28,923 bases of DNA from a virus, in the IMG/VR virus record IMGVR_UViG_3300046167_000036, positions 1 to 28,923 of that record; one strand, 5' to 3'. A program made the translations under genes and the position numbers. How positions within the stretch are numbered: the first letter of the stretch is position 1; the number at the start of each line of letters is the position of its first letter. Under the pieces are notes generated by a model. That model searched no databases, was not told where the DNA came from, and worked only from the letters and a program-made list of their open reading frames with translations. Shown piece by piece: positions 17,401 to 23,851 of this stretch.

Positions 17401-18248
17401 ACGTCGAGGATGAAGCAGCTCTGGTACGGGATCGTGTGTATATTGCAGCAGGGTCTATTTTCAATGCAATCAAAGACGCTAACCTTATGTCAGGACTAGC
17501 AGACGTAACAAACCTTATGACAGACCTTGGTAAAGAAGAGGCATGGTATAGAGATGTAATGAAGTTCATGGGTAAAAAAGCCCAGCTTGCATTTCCTAAC
17601 ATGATCTACAAGACCAAGAATGCCTTCTTTGAGACTGAGCCTACATTGAAAGACCCAAGGGGATTTCTACAGCATCTTGAAGCTCGTATGGATTTAGGAT
17701 TAACCTCTGTATCTAATCAGTATGATGCCCTAGGAATTGCTAGGCCAATGGAAAAACCCATCAATAGTTTGACTGGTGTATTCATTACAGATGAAGAGGA
17801 TCGTCGTAAAGGTAAGAGTGATGAGGAATTATTTGTTCTAAGGAAACTAGAGTTGATTGCTATAGCAACTGACTCATCATTTGAAACACCTAAACGCATA
17901 CCTTCTTTCTTTGGAAACACTGATCTAGCTGCCGAACCTTACCCAGATGACTCTGGGCGCACTTTGTTCGACAGGTACAATGAGATTTACAGGGATGCCA
18001 ACGGTGGTCTTGTGAACATCTTATACCCCATCTTAGCTAACTCTGATGGTTTCTACGGTACTGCGAGTCAGGACGGAGCAATCACACAGGTTGTCCGATC
18101 AGTCATTAATGATCAGCGTCAGTTAGCAGCTCTGCTTTTATTAGATGAGCTAGGTAAAATTAACACCATTGCTGACCGACAGGTTCGCAAAGCTGAGTCC
18201 AAAGCCGGACTACGAGATGACAACATATTCCCTAATGTTCGAGATTAA
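14466..18248 (+). CDS. Internal virion protein D (gp16-like ejection protein), no visible transglycosylase
   Basis: At 1260 aa this is the largest gene and equals T7 gp16 (1318 aa) in position and size; gp16 spans the inner membrane during DNA ejection. Residues 1-60 are charged and then Pro/Ala/Thr-rich with a four-copy repeat. A conserved marine-podophage block follows (GWFNYNLPKMTVDAAIV; SFLYLMEAYDDKNISWDGTW; RFIKGVGLDPTTYAGLATFG), then helical charged regions, a hydrophobic patch near residues 590-610 (EFVIGTVFTTSTIVVNTVP), and FRTPVRVFEEGIRMTPG. T7 gp16 carries a lytic transglycosylase at its N-terminus, but I see no SLT-type motif here. Upstream site is weak (GTGAGGTAAATT). Confidence 0.88.
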   Translation: MGINDLPTWNPSEEELEEIRKEEERRKRAKQAQAAQTAAQPTPATTPATTPATTPAPTNLGGAIAAGQDNFTARFEAGEEDTTEDSLVLDQDFLAAARNVYSFNSNGRKFEGSDQELADYALDTMGWFNYNLPKMTVDAAIVSRADDNTKSSFLYLMEAYDDKNISWDGTWRFIKGVGLDPTTYAGLATFGIGTAASAGGKIATKEGLKALFKGGMRNTVIAGVEGGIYSAVDDINRQVIETSVTGEDMDYARTGKAGLFGVATAGTVGFAATPLINKVQKAASAKPKKPNAQATSPDKTVTESPTTDVLKASTNLETRVNVEGVTEPKLGITAALMKIREAVETTTKRGFAGVDPETGVQKRKSLGEATQMLTNVLKGVTRNADGSLDGDSLNTQILGMQLTQAEYNALSIGVQRNISDLYDELGTVVDKQLNGKNLPEGELDELTVLREEIEDLIRQANVLDEGFRSTAARSLGSRQQFLYRGELLDILPDDIKADKNITQEAADQEFVALVEKQKSLYHKDTEIRKISGEIDTAIKNNRIEKAFKLSEQRHELIKAKMDEQNPGISYKIRATSRRTIEGVNEFVIGTVFTTSTIVVNTVPSLVKTLYKPFLNFVVEGDYSSVGMGKLGATYGAMGKTIGTAGRAAIAAYKYERSMLTGDYSKFMENHNILPQRYKKWIPAGSVIRFFPNVLNMTDEFFAQVNYRGFVEGKAVGNALAKHQAELASGKRKKPLKGAKLEAYVKKEVDQVILKAFDNLDATQIKSQLLEQAKARGMNAVQAKKFVASEFKKNESLFSRGVNREGRSYTEDLLFKRQFSGDGLASSTAKTYEQFVRDNPWMKIMGQLFFRTPVRVFEEGIRMTPGLQLIAPKYLADLRGSNGTARQVRAQGEALLSYGIAGYVMMQYAQGNLTGSGSGDYKRRKMQEDTDRQQPYTMKFDDGTTLSYKNYDPFSTPIKILVNAFEAYEEVEYRRRQGEYVEDEAALVRDRVYIAAGSIFNAIKDANLMSGLADVTNLMTDLGKEEAWYRDVMKFMGKKAQLAFPNMIYKTKNAFFETEPTLKDPRGFLQHLEARMDLGLTSVSNQYDALGIARPMEKPINSLTGVFITDEEDRRKGKSDEELFVLRKLELIAIATDSSFETPKRIPSFFGNTDLAAEPYPDDSGRTLFDRYNEIYRDANGGLVNILYPILANSDGFYGTASQDGAITQVVRSVINDQRQLAALLLLDELGKINTIADRQVRKAESKAGLRDDNIFPNVRD
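14592..14639 (+). repeat. Four tandem 12-bp repeats in the gp16-like gene
   Basis: Unit CCAGCAACTACT occurs four times in a row (14592, 14604, 14616, 14628), the third and fourth with CCAG changed to CCCG and the last with one more change. It encodes Pro-Ala-Thr-Thr repeats, a flexible linker after the charged N-terminus. Copy number may vary between relatives. Confidence 0.95.
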
Positions 18249-18262
18249 TAAGGAAAAACATA

Positions 18263-19546
18263 ATGGCAAACTCCATTTATGAAGCCACAGGTGATGGAAG
18301 CACCACGGATTTTACTATTCCGTACACTTACCTAGAAGCTAACGATGTAACGGCTTTCATAGGTGGAGTTTCCACTCCCTTTACTTTTACATCAAATAAT
18401 ATTGTATCTTTTACTACAGCTCCTGCAAACGGGGCTAGCTTACGGATAGTACGTAACACAGATATCGACAGCCTCAACGTCACATATTCAGACGGTGGTG
18501 CGTTAACTGCTGAACAGTTAAATGACTCTAACACTCAGCTTTTATTCGGCGTACAAGAGGCTATCGATACTGCTAACGGGGCTATGATTCTCGATAACGA
18601 CGGTAAGTTTCAGGGTCAGGTATCCAGTACTAACCGTGTAGTTAAGAATGTAGCTAACCCTGTTGATCCTCAGGATGTAGCTACTAAAGACTACCTTGAG
18701 AATACTTGGTTATCACCTACAGATAAAACTAACTTAACCAATGTATCTAATATTTCTAGTGAGGTAACAACTACTGCTGGTATTGCTAGTGATATTACGG
18801 CAGTAGCTGCTGATGCTACAGACATTGGAGTAGTCTCTACTAGTATAGCAAGTGTTAATACTAACGCTGATAGTATAGCGTCTATTAACACCAACGCCGC
18901 TAACATTGCAGACATCCAGAACGCATCAGCTAATGCTACAACAGCTACAACTAAGGCTAGTGAAGCTAGTGGGTTTGCTGATGAAGCTGAAGCATGGGCA
19001 ATAAAAATAGATGGTGAAGCTGTAGCTAGTGAAGGTTATTCTTCTAAGGCTTGGGCTGTAGGAGGACAAGGCGTTACTGACACAGCGGGTGCTGGTGCTG
19101 CTAAAGATTGGGCAACAGAAACCACTGGTCAAGTAGATGGTACAGAGTATTCTGCGAAGGAGTACGCTGTTGGCGCACAAGCTAGTAACACTTCTGGCTC
19201 CGCTAAACAGTGGTCACTGGGTGGTGGCACAGGTTTTGACCGTGACACGGCTGTTACTGGCTCCGGTCTCACTGCTGAATATTCGGCAAGGTACTGGGCA
19301 AACCAAGCAGCTAACTCTGCTCAAGATTTTGTGGATGTTTACTACGGTTCGTTCACTTCAGACACGGCTGCTGAAGATTACCAGATAAATGATAATCAAG
19401 GCTCTGTGAATGTTGGTGATCTATACTTCAACAGCTCAGACAATGTGATGCGAGTGCGATCATTTTCTGGGTGGAATGACGTAGCAGCAGACACAACAAA
19501 CTTTGCTACAAACGGTTTCGCAATCGCAATGGCAATCGCCCTTTAG
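18263..19546 (+). CDS. Tail fibre protein (gp17-like N-terminus), lacking a receptor-binding C-terminus
   Basis: A 427-aa fibre. Residues 1-150 match the T7 gp17 tail-attachment domain: YEATGDGSTTDFTIPYTYLE, VRNTDIDSLNVTYSDGGALT, LFGVQEAIDTAN, PVDPQDVATKDYLEN. Residues 155-240 are Ala/Thr/Asn-rich heptad-like sequence. Residues 240-350 hold repeats of a Trp/Tyr-Ala/Ser-Lys-x-Trp/Tyr-Ala motif (EAEAWAIKIDGE, YSSKAWAVGG, YSAKEYAVGA, SAKQWSLGGG, YSARYWANQA), common in marine fibres. The end (VNVGDLYFNSSDNVMRVRSF) is a short beta module. There is no large C-terminal receptor domain, which fits the idea that the following small genes supply it. AAGGA precedes the ATG. Confidence 0.93.
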   Translation: MANSIYEATGDGSTTDFTIPYTYLEANDVTAFIGGVSTPFTFTSNNIVSFTTAPANGASLRIVRNTDIDSLNVTYSDGGALTAEQLNDSNTQLLFGVQEAIDTANGAMILDNDGKFQGQVSSTNRVVKNVANPVDPQDVATKDYLENTWLSPTDKTNLTNVSNISSEVTTTAGIASDITAVAADATDIGVVSTSIASVNTNADSIASINTNAANIADIQNASANATTATTKASEASGFADEAEAWAIKIDGEAVASEGYSSKAWAVGGQGVTDTAGAGAAKDWATETTGQVDGTEYSAKEYAVGAQASNTSGSAKQWSLGGGTGFDRDTAVTGSGLTAEYSARYWANQAANSAQDFVDVYYGSFTSDTAAEDYQINDNQGSVNVGDLYFNSSDNVMRVRSFSGWNDVAADTTNFATNGFAIAMAIAL

Positions 19547-19555
19547 GAGTTACAA

Positions 19556-19891
19556 ATGGCACAGAATTTTAGACGATATAAGCTACAGGGCGTAGGCACA
19601 GCAGCAACGGACATCCCTGATGGCTCAGACTTTGATAGCAACGATACCATCGTGGGTATCCACATGACAAATACCACAGCCAACGCAATTACTGTAGAGG
19701 CTTACATTTCTAACGGTGGAACTAACCACTATCTAATCAAAGGCGCACCTATTGCCGCTGGCGGTGCTTTGCAACTGCTTGACGGGGGCGCAAAGATAGT
19801 AGTCCAAACAGGCGATAGATTGTGGGTTAAATCAGACACAGCAGCATCCTTAGATTGCTGGGTATCTGCCGTTGATGACATCAGTGCATAA
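19556..19891 (+). CDS. Small beta-rich tail-associated protein
   Basis: A 111-aa protein starting MAQNFRRYKLQGVGTAATDI, with alternating strands (DTIVGIHMTNTTANAITVEA; GTNHYLIKGAPIAAGGALQL; VVQTGDRLWVKSDTAASLDC). The pattern resembles small beta-sandwich virion proteins found near tail fibres of marine phages, where GxP-I-x-x-G-G-A and GD-x-x-x-V are typical. It probably decorates or links fibre parts; no enzymatic motif is seen. The stop codon of the fibre gene lies inside its Shine-Dalgarno (TAGGAG), nine bases before the ATG. Confidence 0.75.
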   Translation: MAQNFRRYKLQGVGTAATDIPDGSDFDSNDTIVGIHMTNTTANAITVEAYISNGGTNHYLIKGAPIAAGGALQLLDGGAKIVVQTGDRLWVKSDTAASLDCWVSAVDDISA

Positions 19892-19902
19892 GGGAGAGAA
19901 CT

Positions 19903-20397
19903 ATGGGTTACATTGGTAATCAAGCAGTACAGGGCTTCAGCAGTATACCTGCAAAGCAAGACCTGACTGGTGCTACTGGCACAACACTAACACTCTCTCA
20001 CCCTGTATCTAGCCCAGAGGCTATTGACCTGTACATCAATAACGTCCGTCAGGAGCCTACTGAGGCTTACTCAGCAGCAGCTACTACAGTTACCCTCACA
20101 GGTTCTGTTGTGGCTACTGACGATATCTATGTGGTCTATAACGCCCTAGCTTTACAGACATCTGTACCGCCTGATGGCTCTGTTACATCAGCCAAGCTAG
20201 ACCCCAACCTTGTATTAGGTGGTGGCAGCTTCCTTGGTGATAGTGGTGGTGGAACGGCAGATATCTTTCGGGTGCATCAAAGTGAGTTAAACACAAGCGT
20301 CACAATCCCAGCCAATTCAAACGCCTTATGCGCCGGAGCTTTAACATTAGCAACAGGAGTTACCGTGACAGTAAACGGTAATCTGGTGATAGCATGA
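19903..20397 (+). CDS. Tail-fibre module with YIG-type anchor domain (short form)
   Basis: A 164-aa protein starting MGYIGNQAVQGFSSIPAK. Its core (LTLSHPVSSPEAIDLYINNV; VTLTGSVVATDDIYVVYNAL; DGSVTSAKLDPNL) is the 'N-G-V-x-Q-x-P / D-x-I-x-V-V' fibre module, and is repeated in the gene at 22952. The C-terminus (VTIPANSNALCAGALTLATG; VTVTVNGNLVIA) looks like the end of an autonomous trimeric fibre segment. AGGGAGAG precedes the ATG. Its stop overlaps the next ATG by four bases (ATGA). It probably acts in the fibre complex; receptor binding is inferred. Confidence 0.75.
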   Translation: MGYIGNQAVQGFSSIPAKQDLTGATGTTLTLSHPVSSPEAIDLYINNVRQEPTEAYSAAATTVTLTGSVVATDDIYVVYNALALQTSVPPDGSVTSAKLDPNLVLGGGSFLGDSGGGTADIFRVHQSELNTSVTIPANSNALCAGALTLATGVTVTVNGNLVIA

Positions 20398-20831
20398 GTG
20401 AATTACGTACAGACACAATCACTGCCAGCGATGGCACCAGTCCGGTTACGTTGACTAAACAGGAAGCCATAAAGTTTTGGGTAACTTATAATGCTGTTAA
20501 TAATCAAACTGAAGGGTCACTAAACCAAAGCGGTTTGATAGATGAAGCAGCCGGAAGACATCACTCTACGTTTACTACTGTTTTTGGTTCTTCAACAGAT
20601 AAATGTGCAATAGCAAGTGTCTATAATTCCGCTAATAATACTGCACATTATATAAATGATAATAGAGGCGGCGTTATTGCAAATATAGGAACATCGACTA
20701 GTGGAACATTTAGGGCATTGAGTGCATCTGAAATTCAGTTCCAAACCAGTTATGGTTCTCACGCAAGCGCACACGGTGATCAGGCTGATTTATTTGCAGT
20801 TTATGTGATGGTAACAGGAGATTTAGCATGA
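20394..20831 (+). CDS. Tail-fibre module 1 of the GDLA family
   Basis: A 145-aa protein starting MSELRTDTITASDGTSPVTL, an anchor segment usually found inside larger fibres, followed by TKQEAIKFWVTYNAVNN and a beta-rich domain ending VYVMVTGDLA. It is related to the genes at 20828, 21238 and 22518: the same x-x-W/L-V-x-(F/Y) entry strand, an Asn-rich middle, and the terminal Gly-Asp-Leu-Ala. Base composition becomes clearly AT-rich after the anchor (from about 20470). It overlaps both neighbours by four bases (ATGA). I infer a trimeric receptor-binding or chaperone-like fibre tip; no enzymatic motif is seen. Confidence 0.78.
   Translation: MSELRTDTITASDGTSPVTLTKQEAIKFWVTYNAVNNQTEGSLNQSGLIDEAAGRHHSTFTTVFGSSTDKCAIASVYNSANNTAHYINDNRGGVIANIGTSTSGTFRALSASEIQFQTSYGSHASAHGDQADLFAVYVMVTGDLA
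20816..20821 (+). promoter_or_regulatory. Ribosome site encoded by the GDLA codons (for 20828)
   Basis: AGGAGA, six bases before the ATG at 20828, is formed by the codons of the Thr-Gly-Asp stretch just before the C-terminal Leu-Ala. It doubles as coding sequence. Confidence 0.7.
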
Positions 20832-21238
20832 GTGAGATAAAAGTAGACACGCTCACTGGCAAGACCGCAGCTAAGACAGTGACTATGACTGTTGGTGCTA
20901 CCGTTACGCAGTCTCTTGAGAAAGGCTTGTCAAAGTGTTGGGTAAATTTTGATGGCACAGTAGATGCAGACCCCGCAACTTTAGCGGGCGTAGCAGAAAG
21001 TCTCAATGTATCTTCACTGTTTGATGTTGATCAAGGCCGATACTACGCAAATCTAGTCAATAATTTTACAAATGCTAATTTTGTTCGCACTGTTTCGTCA
21101 AGGGCGCAGAGTTACAATGCGTCTTTAGATGCCACTTATGTTGGCTCTGATAAAGTGTCTATGGCTGTTCGCCAAGATACAGGGGCTTATATAGACGTAG
21201 CTATAAACTGTATAATATGTCAGGGAGACCTAGCGTAA
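20828..21238 (+). CDS. Tail-fibre module 2 of the GDLA family
   Basis: A 136-aa protein starting MSEIKVDTLTGKTAAKTVTM, an anchor often found within marine phage fibres as 'IKVDTLTGKT-AKTVTV', followed by TVTQSLEKGLSKCWVNFDGT and a beta domain with SLNVSSLFDVDQGRYYANLV. It ends INCIICQGDLA. The 'LEKGLxKxWVNF ... NVSS ... D-x-G-x-Y' signature is the commonest form of this fibre-tip domain. It overlaps the genes on both sides, upstream by ATGA and downstream by one base (TAATG). Role inferred from family: host recognition or completion of the fibre trimer. Confidence 0.8.
   Translation: MSEIKVDTLTGKTAAKTVTMTVGATVTQSLEKGLSKCWVNFDGTVDADPATLAGVAESLNVSSLFDVDQGRYYANLVNNFTNANFVRTVSSRAQSYNASLDATYVGSDKVSMAVRQDTGAYIDVAINCIICQGDLA
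21222..21228 (+). promoter_or_regulatory. Ribosome site encoded by the GDLA codons (for 21238)
   Basis: AGGGAGA lies nine bases before the ATG at 21238 and is formed by the Gln-Gly-Asp codons of the upstream module's C-terminus. Confidence 0.7.
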
Positions 21239-21651
21239 TGGCTGGAAAAATTCTTGCGGATACCTTTCAAGGCACAGATTCAACTGAAACTGTAAGTGGA
21301 GCCAGTGTAACTATACCAACATCTGTTGCTTCTAAATATGTAGTTAATGGCACTTTAAAAGCGTGGGCAGGAACGCTAGACAGTACTGGAGCAACAATAA
21401 ATAATTCTTTGAATGTGTCATCAAAAACAGATGAATCAGGTGCTGGGGTGTTTACTTATGCCCTTATAAATGCCGCTGCTGAACAAATGGATGCGTCTGC
21501 TTTGAGTGCGCTTGGCGGTGGTGCGGCTAGATTTATACGGATTGCAAGTAACGCTACAACAACAACTAATTTTCAATTAGTTTCGGTTTCTTCCAGTGGT
21601 TCAAATGAAAATGGCTCACATAACTGGATGTTTGCGGGGGAGTTGGCCTAA
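21238..21651 (+). CDS. Tail-fibre module 3 of the GDLA family
   Basis: A 137-aa protein. I choose the ATG at 21238 (MAGKILADTFQGTDSTETVS) over the in-frame ATG at 21217, because it follows AGGGAGA and overlaps the previous stop by one base, as in the sister genes. A short anchor is followed by VNGTLKAWAGTLDSTGATIN, SLNVSSKTDESGAGVFTYAL and a terminal WMFAGELA, in which Glu replaces the Asp of the other members. The NVSS-x-x-D-x-x-x-G core is shared with module 2. The stop overlaps the next ATG by one base. Confidence 0.78.
   Translation: MAGKILADTFQGTDSTETVSGASVTIPTSVASKYVVNGTLKAWAGTLDSTGATINNSLNVSSKTDESGAGVFTYALINAAAEQMDASALSALGGGAARFIRIASNATTTTNFQLVSVSSSGSNENGSHNWMFAGELA
21636..21642 (+). 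promoter_or_regulatory. Ribosome site encoded by the GELA codons (for 21651)
   Basis: GGGGGAG lies eight bases before the ATG at 21651 and is formed by the Ala-Gly-Glu codons at the C-terminus of module 3. Confidence 0.7.
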
Positions 21652-22127
21652 TGACCCAGACACCACAGTTCAAAGGCACAAAACTGTTTGACCGCCTATG
21701 CTGGGCGAAAGAAAACCTAGACGGTGTGCAGTCAGACTATCGTGTAGTCTTTGAGGACAGTGTAGACGAGTGCGCTAAGATACTTGTTCCTGACCCTAAC
21801 TGGATGGCGTGTGCGTTACAAGGCGGCATCCTGCCACCAGTGTGGGTGTATCACGAACTGGCAAAGGATGAAGCACAGCCTGACTTCAAGAAGCACACCA
21901 GAGGTTACTTACTGCACAACACTGAACCTGTTGAGGCTATGACTGAGGAAGAAGCAATTGAGTACTTAATTCTCAAGGACTGCCCACAAAGTGTGATCGA
22001 AACATATAACGAAGGCAACCGTCTAAAGATGGTTATCTGTAAGAAAGAACAACTACCTCAAACGAGAGAGTGGCGTAACGCTTGGAAGATTAGCGATGAC
22101 CTCTCTTTAACTGACCTAGCCGCATAG
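21651..22127 (+). CDS. Conserved protein in tail-fibre locus, possible fibre chaperone
   Basis: A 158-aa acidic/basic mixed protein, not beta-repetitive like its neighbours. It has FKGTKLFDRLCWAKENLDGV at the start, VPDPNWMACALQGGILPPVW in the middle, an acidic helix (MTEEEAIEYLILKDCPQSVI) and a C-terminal KMVICKKEQLPQTREWRNAW. The last segment resembles 'LPxxRxFRxAWxL' in tail-assembly-chaperone-like proteins and is echoed by FRGAWVLNG in the next gene. I do not recognise the N-terminal two thirds. Base composition is more balanced than in the adjacent modules. The start overlaps the previous stop by one base (TAATG). Confidence 0.6.
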   Translation: MTQTPQFKGTKLFDRLCWAKENLDGVQSDYRVVFEDSVDECAKILVPDPNWMACALQGGILPPVWVYHELAKDEAQPDFKKHTRGYLLHNTEPVEAMTEEEAIEYLILKDCPQSVIETYNEGNRLKMVICKKEQLPQTREWRNAWKISDDLSLTDLAA

Positions 22128-22136
22128 GAGAAACAA

Positions 22137-22502
22137 ATGGTCAATACTTATATCGTAGATAAAGACGGTAATCAGGCAGATGCCTCAACCGTAACAGTAC
22201 CAGCCAATCGTGATTTCCGTGGTGCTTGGGTACTCAATGGTGCAGTGATCTCAGAAGATATGGACTCTGCACGTGACATCTTTAAGGACAAAGTTCGTGA
22301 GGCTCGTAAGCCTCTGTTAGAAGCTAAAGACGTAGAGTTGATGAAGGCACTAGAGACAAGCGCAGACACAACAGCTATTGCTGCTGCTAAGAACGCACTG
22401 CGTGATGCACCAGCTAATGCAGCTATTGCTTCAGCGTCTACCATCACAGAACTTAAAGCTGCTTGGGATACTGCCACACTTGGTGACAATCCTTACGCAT
22501 AA
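22137..22502 (+). CDS. Tail-fibre assembly chaperone-like protein (DUF4376/XkdW-like)
   Basis: A 121-aa protein. Residues 20-45 (PANRDFRGAWVLNGAVISED, then MDSARDI) are followed by a helical region: KVREARKPLLEAKDVELMKA, LETSADTTAIAAAKNALRDA. The order 'FRxAW ... D-M-x-x-A ... R-x-x-R-x-x-x-L ... KxxLRDxP' is that of small chaperone-like proteins that sit next to phage tail fibres (DUF4376/XkdW-like). It probably helps fold or assemble fibre modules; the family assignment is from memory of the pattern. The previous stop lies within its Shine-Dalgarno (TAGGAGA). Confidence 0.68.
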   Translation: MVNTYIVDKDGNQADASTVTVPANRDFRGAWVLNGAVISEDMDSARDIFKDKVREARKPLLEAKDVELMKALETSADTTAIAAAKNALRDAPANAAIASASTITELKAAWDTATLGDNPYA

Positions 22503-22517
22503 GGAAGGATTACACTA

Positions 22518-22952
22518 ATGGCTTTATCTAAAATAGACGCAGATGGTGTATCTGGTTTACAGGCAGCACTAACGGCAACAACAACTGTCCCATCTGAGGG
22601 TGGGGCGGTTAATACTAATCTTGTGCAAGGGTTGTGCAAGGCGTTGCTTCTTTTCAATCAACTAAGCGGCACCGCAACAAGCGTCAGAACAATGAATATC
22701 GCATCCTTGGTTGACGGCGCAAACGGTATGTCAACTGTAAGCTTTACAAGCAGCTTTGATGCGGTTGATTACTGTCATTTGACAGGTGCAGCCACAGACG
22801 GCGGTAATGCTAATTGTGCAACTATAAATCGTGATAATTCTGATTCTAATGCAACTACAAGCAGTATGCCTATAGTTGTACAAGTTAGTAGCACGACTAC
22901 AGATGACAATAGAGATTTTAACAGTATTGGTTGGTGGGGAGACTTAGCTTAA
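22518..22952 (+). CDS. Tail-fibre module 4 of the GDLA family
   Basis: A 144-aa protein starting MALSKIDADGVSGLQAALTA, a different anchor from modules 1-3, but with the same fold signature afterwards: TNLVQGLCKALLLFNQLSG, the TMNIASLVDGANGMSTVSFT core (compare NVSS-x-x-D) and a terminal SIGWWGDLA. It follows the two chaperone-like genes, so the family is split into 3+1. TAAGGAAGGA upstream is a strong ribosome site that includes the previous stop codon. The stop overlaps the next ATG by one base. Confidence 0.78.
   Translation: MALSKIDADGVSGLQAALTATTTVPSEGGAVNTNLVQGLCKALLLFNQLSGTATSVRTMNIASLVDGANGMSTVSFTSSFDAVDYCHLTGAATDGGNANCATINRDNSDSNATTSSMPIVVQVSSTTTDDNRDFNSIGWWGDLA
22936..22942 (+). promoter_or_regulatory. 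Ribosome site encoded by the GDLA codons (for 22952)
   Basis: GGGGAGA lies nine bases before the ATG at 22952 and is formed by the Trp-Gly-Asp codons at the C-terminus of module 4. Confidence 0.7.
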
Positions 22953-23851
22953 TGCCGTACATAGGAAAATCCCCAGTAGGCGGCGGGTTCCACAAGCTGG
23001 ACAACCTGACTGCCTCTGCCACGGCTACCTACGCTTTGACGCTAGGTTCTGCGGCATACTTTCCAGAGACTGCTAACCAACTGCTAGTCTCTCTCAACGG
23101 TGTGATCCAAGCACCACAAGACAGCTTCACAGTATCAGGTAGCAACCTTGTATTTGACAGCGCACTGACAGCCAGCGACAGCATTGACTTTGTTGTAGCT
23201 CTTGGTGATGTGTTAAGTGTGGGTTCTGTTACTGACGGTGCTGTGACTACGGCCAAGATTGCCAATGGTGCTGTCACTGCTAATAAGTTAGCGTCTGGTG
23301 TAGGTGGTGTAGCTGGTATCTCATCAAGCAGTACTAGCGGAACAGCGTTGAGTATCAATGCCAATAATATTGTAACTAACTCTGTGCCTGTTGGTTTTTC
23401 AGCAGCGTTAGAAACTAATTTTGCAACAGACGCAAGCGACTACTATCGAGTACCACTCAAAACAAATATATCGTCTTTAAGTGGCGTACTTTTTGACACT
23501 CATAACGGATGGGATAATACAAATAATTATTACACCATCCCTAATGGTTTAGATGGCTATTGGTTTTTACATGCTGCTGCTGAATTTAACTTTATAGCTA
23601 CTGCTACTAGAATGATGATTTCTAGCGGCACTTCTGTTGGTACTCTGGCAGATTTTATAGCATTTAGTCACGGTGCTGGGGCTTCTGGTTCTGCAAATGC
23701 TCATCCAAAAGCTACAATTATTAAATATTTCACTGCTGGTGAAATAATAAATATGCAAGCGTATCAAAATCATAGTGACGGAGTAGTTGTGCAAGCTAGT
23801 TCATCTTCAAGCGGAATGAGAAGTTACATGCAAGGATGGAGATTGTTCTAA
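22952..23851 (+). CDS. Tail-fibre protein: YIG anchor plus C1q-like receptor-binding domain
   Basis: A 299-aa protein. I choose the ATG at 22952 (MPYIGKSPVGGGFHKLDNLT), which overlaps the previous stop, not the upstream ATG at 22931. Residues 1-120 are the fibre anchor: NQLLVSLNGVIQAPQDSFTV, SDSIDFVVALGDVLSVGSVT and DGAVTTAKIANGAVTANKLA. From about residue 150 the sequence looks like a C1q/TNF-type jelly roll: GVLFDTHNGWDNTNNYYTIP, GYWFLHAAAEFN, FTAGEIINMQAYQNHS and the final SYMQGWRLF. Such domains are typical host-recognition tips. Composition shifts from about 52% GC (23041-23100, hand count) to about 35% (23521-23580), suggesting domain exchange. Confidence 0.82.
   Translation: MPYIGKSPVGGGFHKLDNLTASATATYALTLGSAAYFPETANQLLVSLNGVIQAPQDSFTVSGSNLVFDSALTASDSIDFVVALGDVLSVGSVTDGAVTTAKIANGAVTANKLASGVGGVAGISSSSTSGTALSINANNIVTNSVPVGFSAALETNFATDASDYYRVPLKTNISSLSGVLFDTHNGWDNTNNYYTIPNGLDGYWFLHAAAEFNFIATATRMMISSGTSVGTLADFIAFSHGAGASGSANAHPKATIIKYFTAGEIINMQAYQNHSDGVVVQASSSSSGMRSYMQGWRLF

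Noticed and set aside
18263-19546. The fibre's Ala/Thr/Asn repeats as a collagen-like or toxin repeat protein
   Set aside because: The N-terminal tail-attachment domain and neighbouring genes identify it as a fibre; the repeats are the usual marine-phage fibre shaft type.
21205-21220. TATAAT at 21211 as a promoter for the third GDLA module
   Set aside because: It is within coding sequence, lacks a -35 element, and AT-rich codons explain it.
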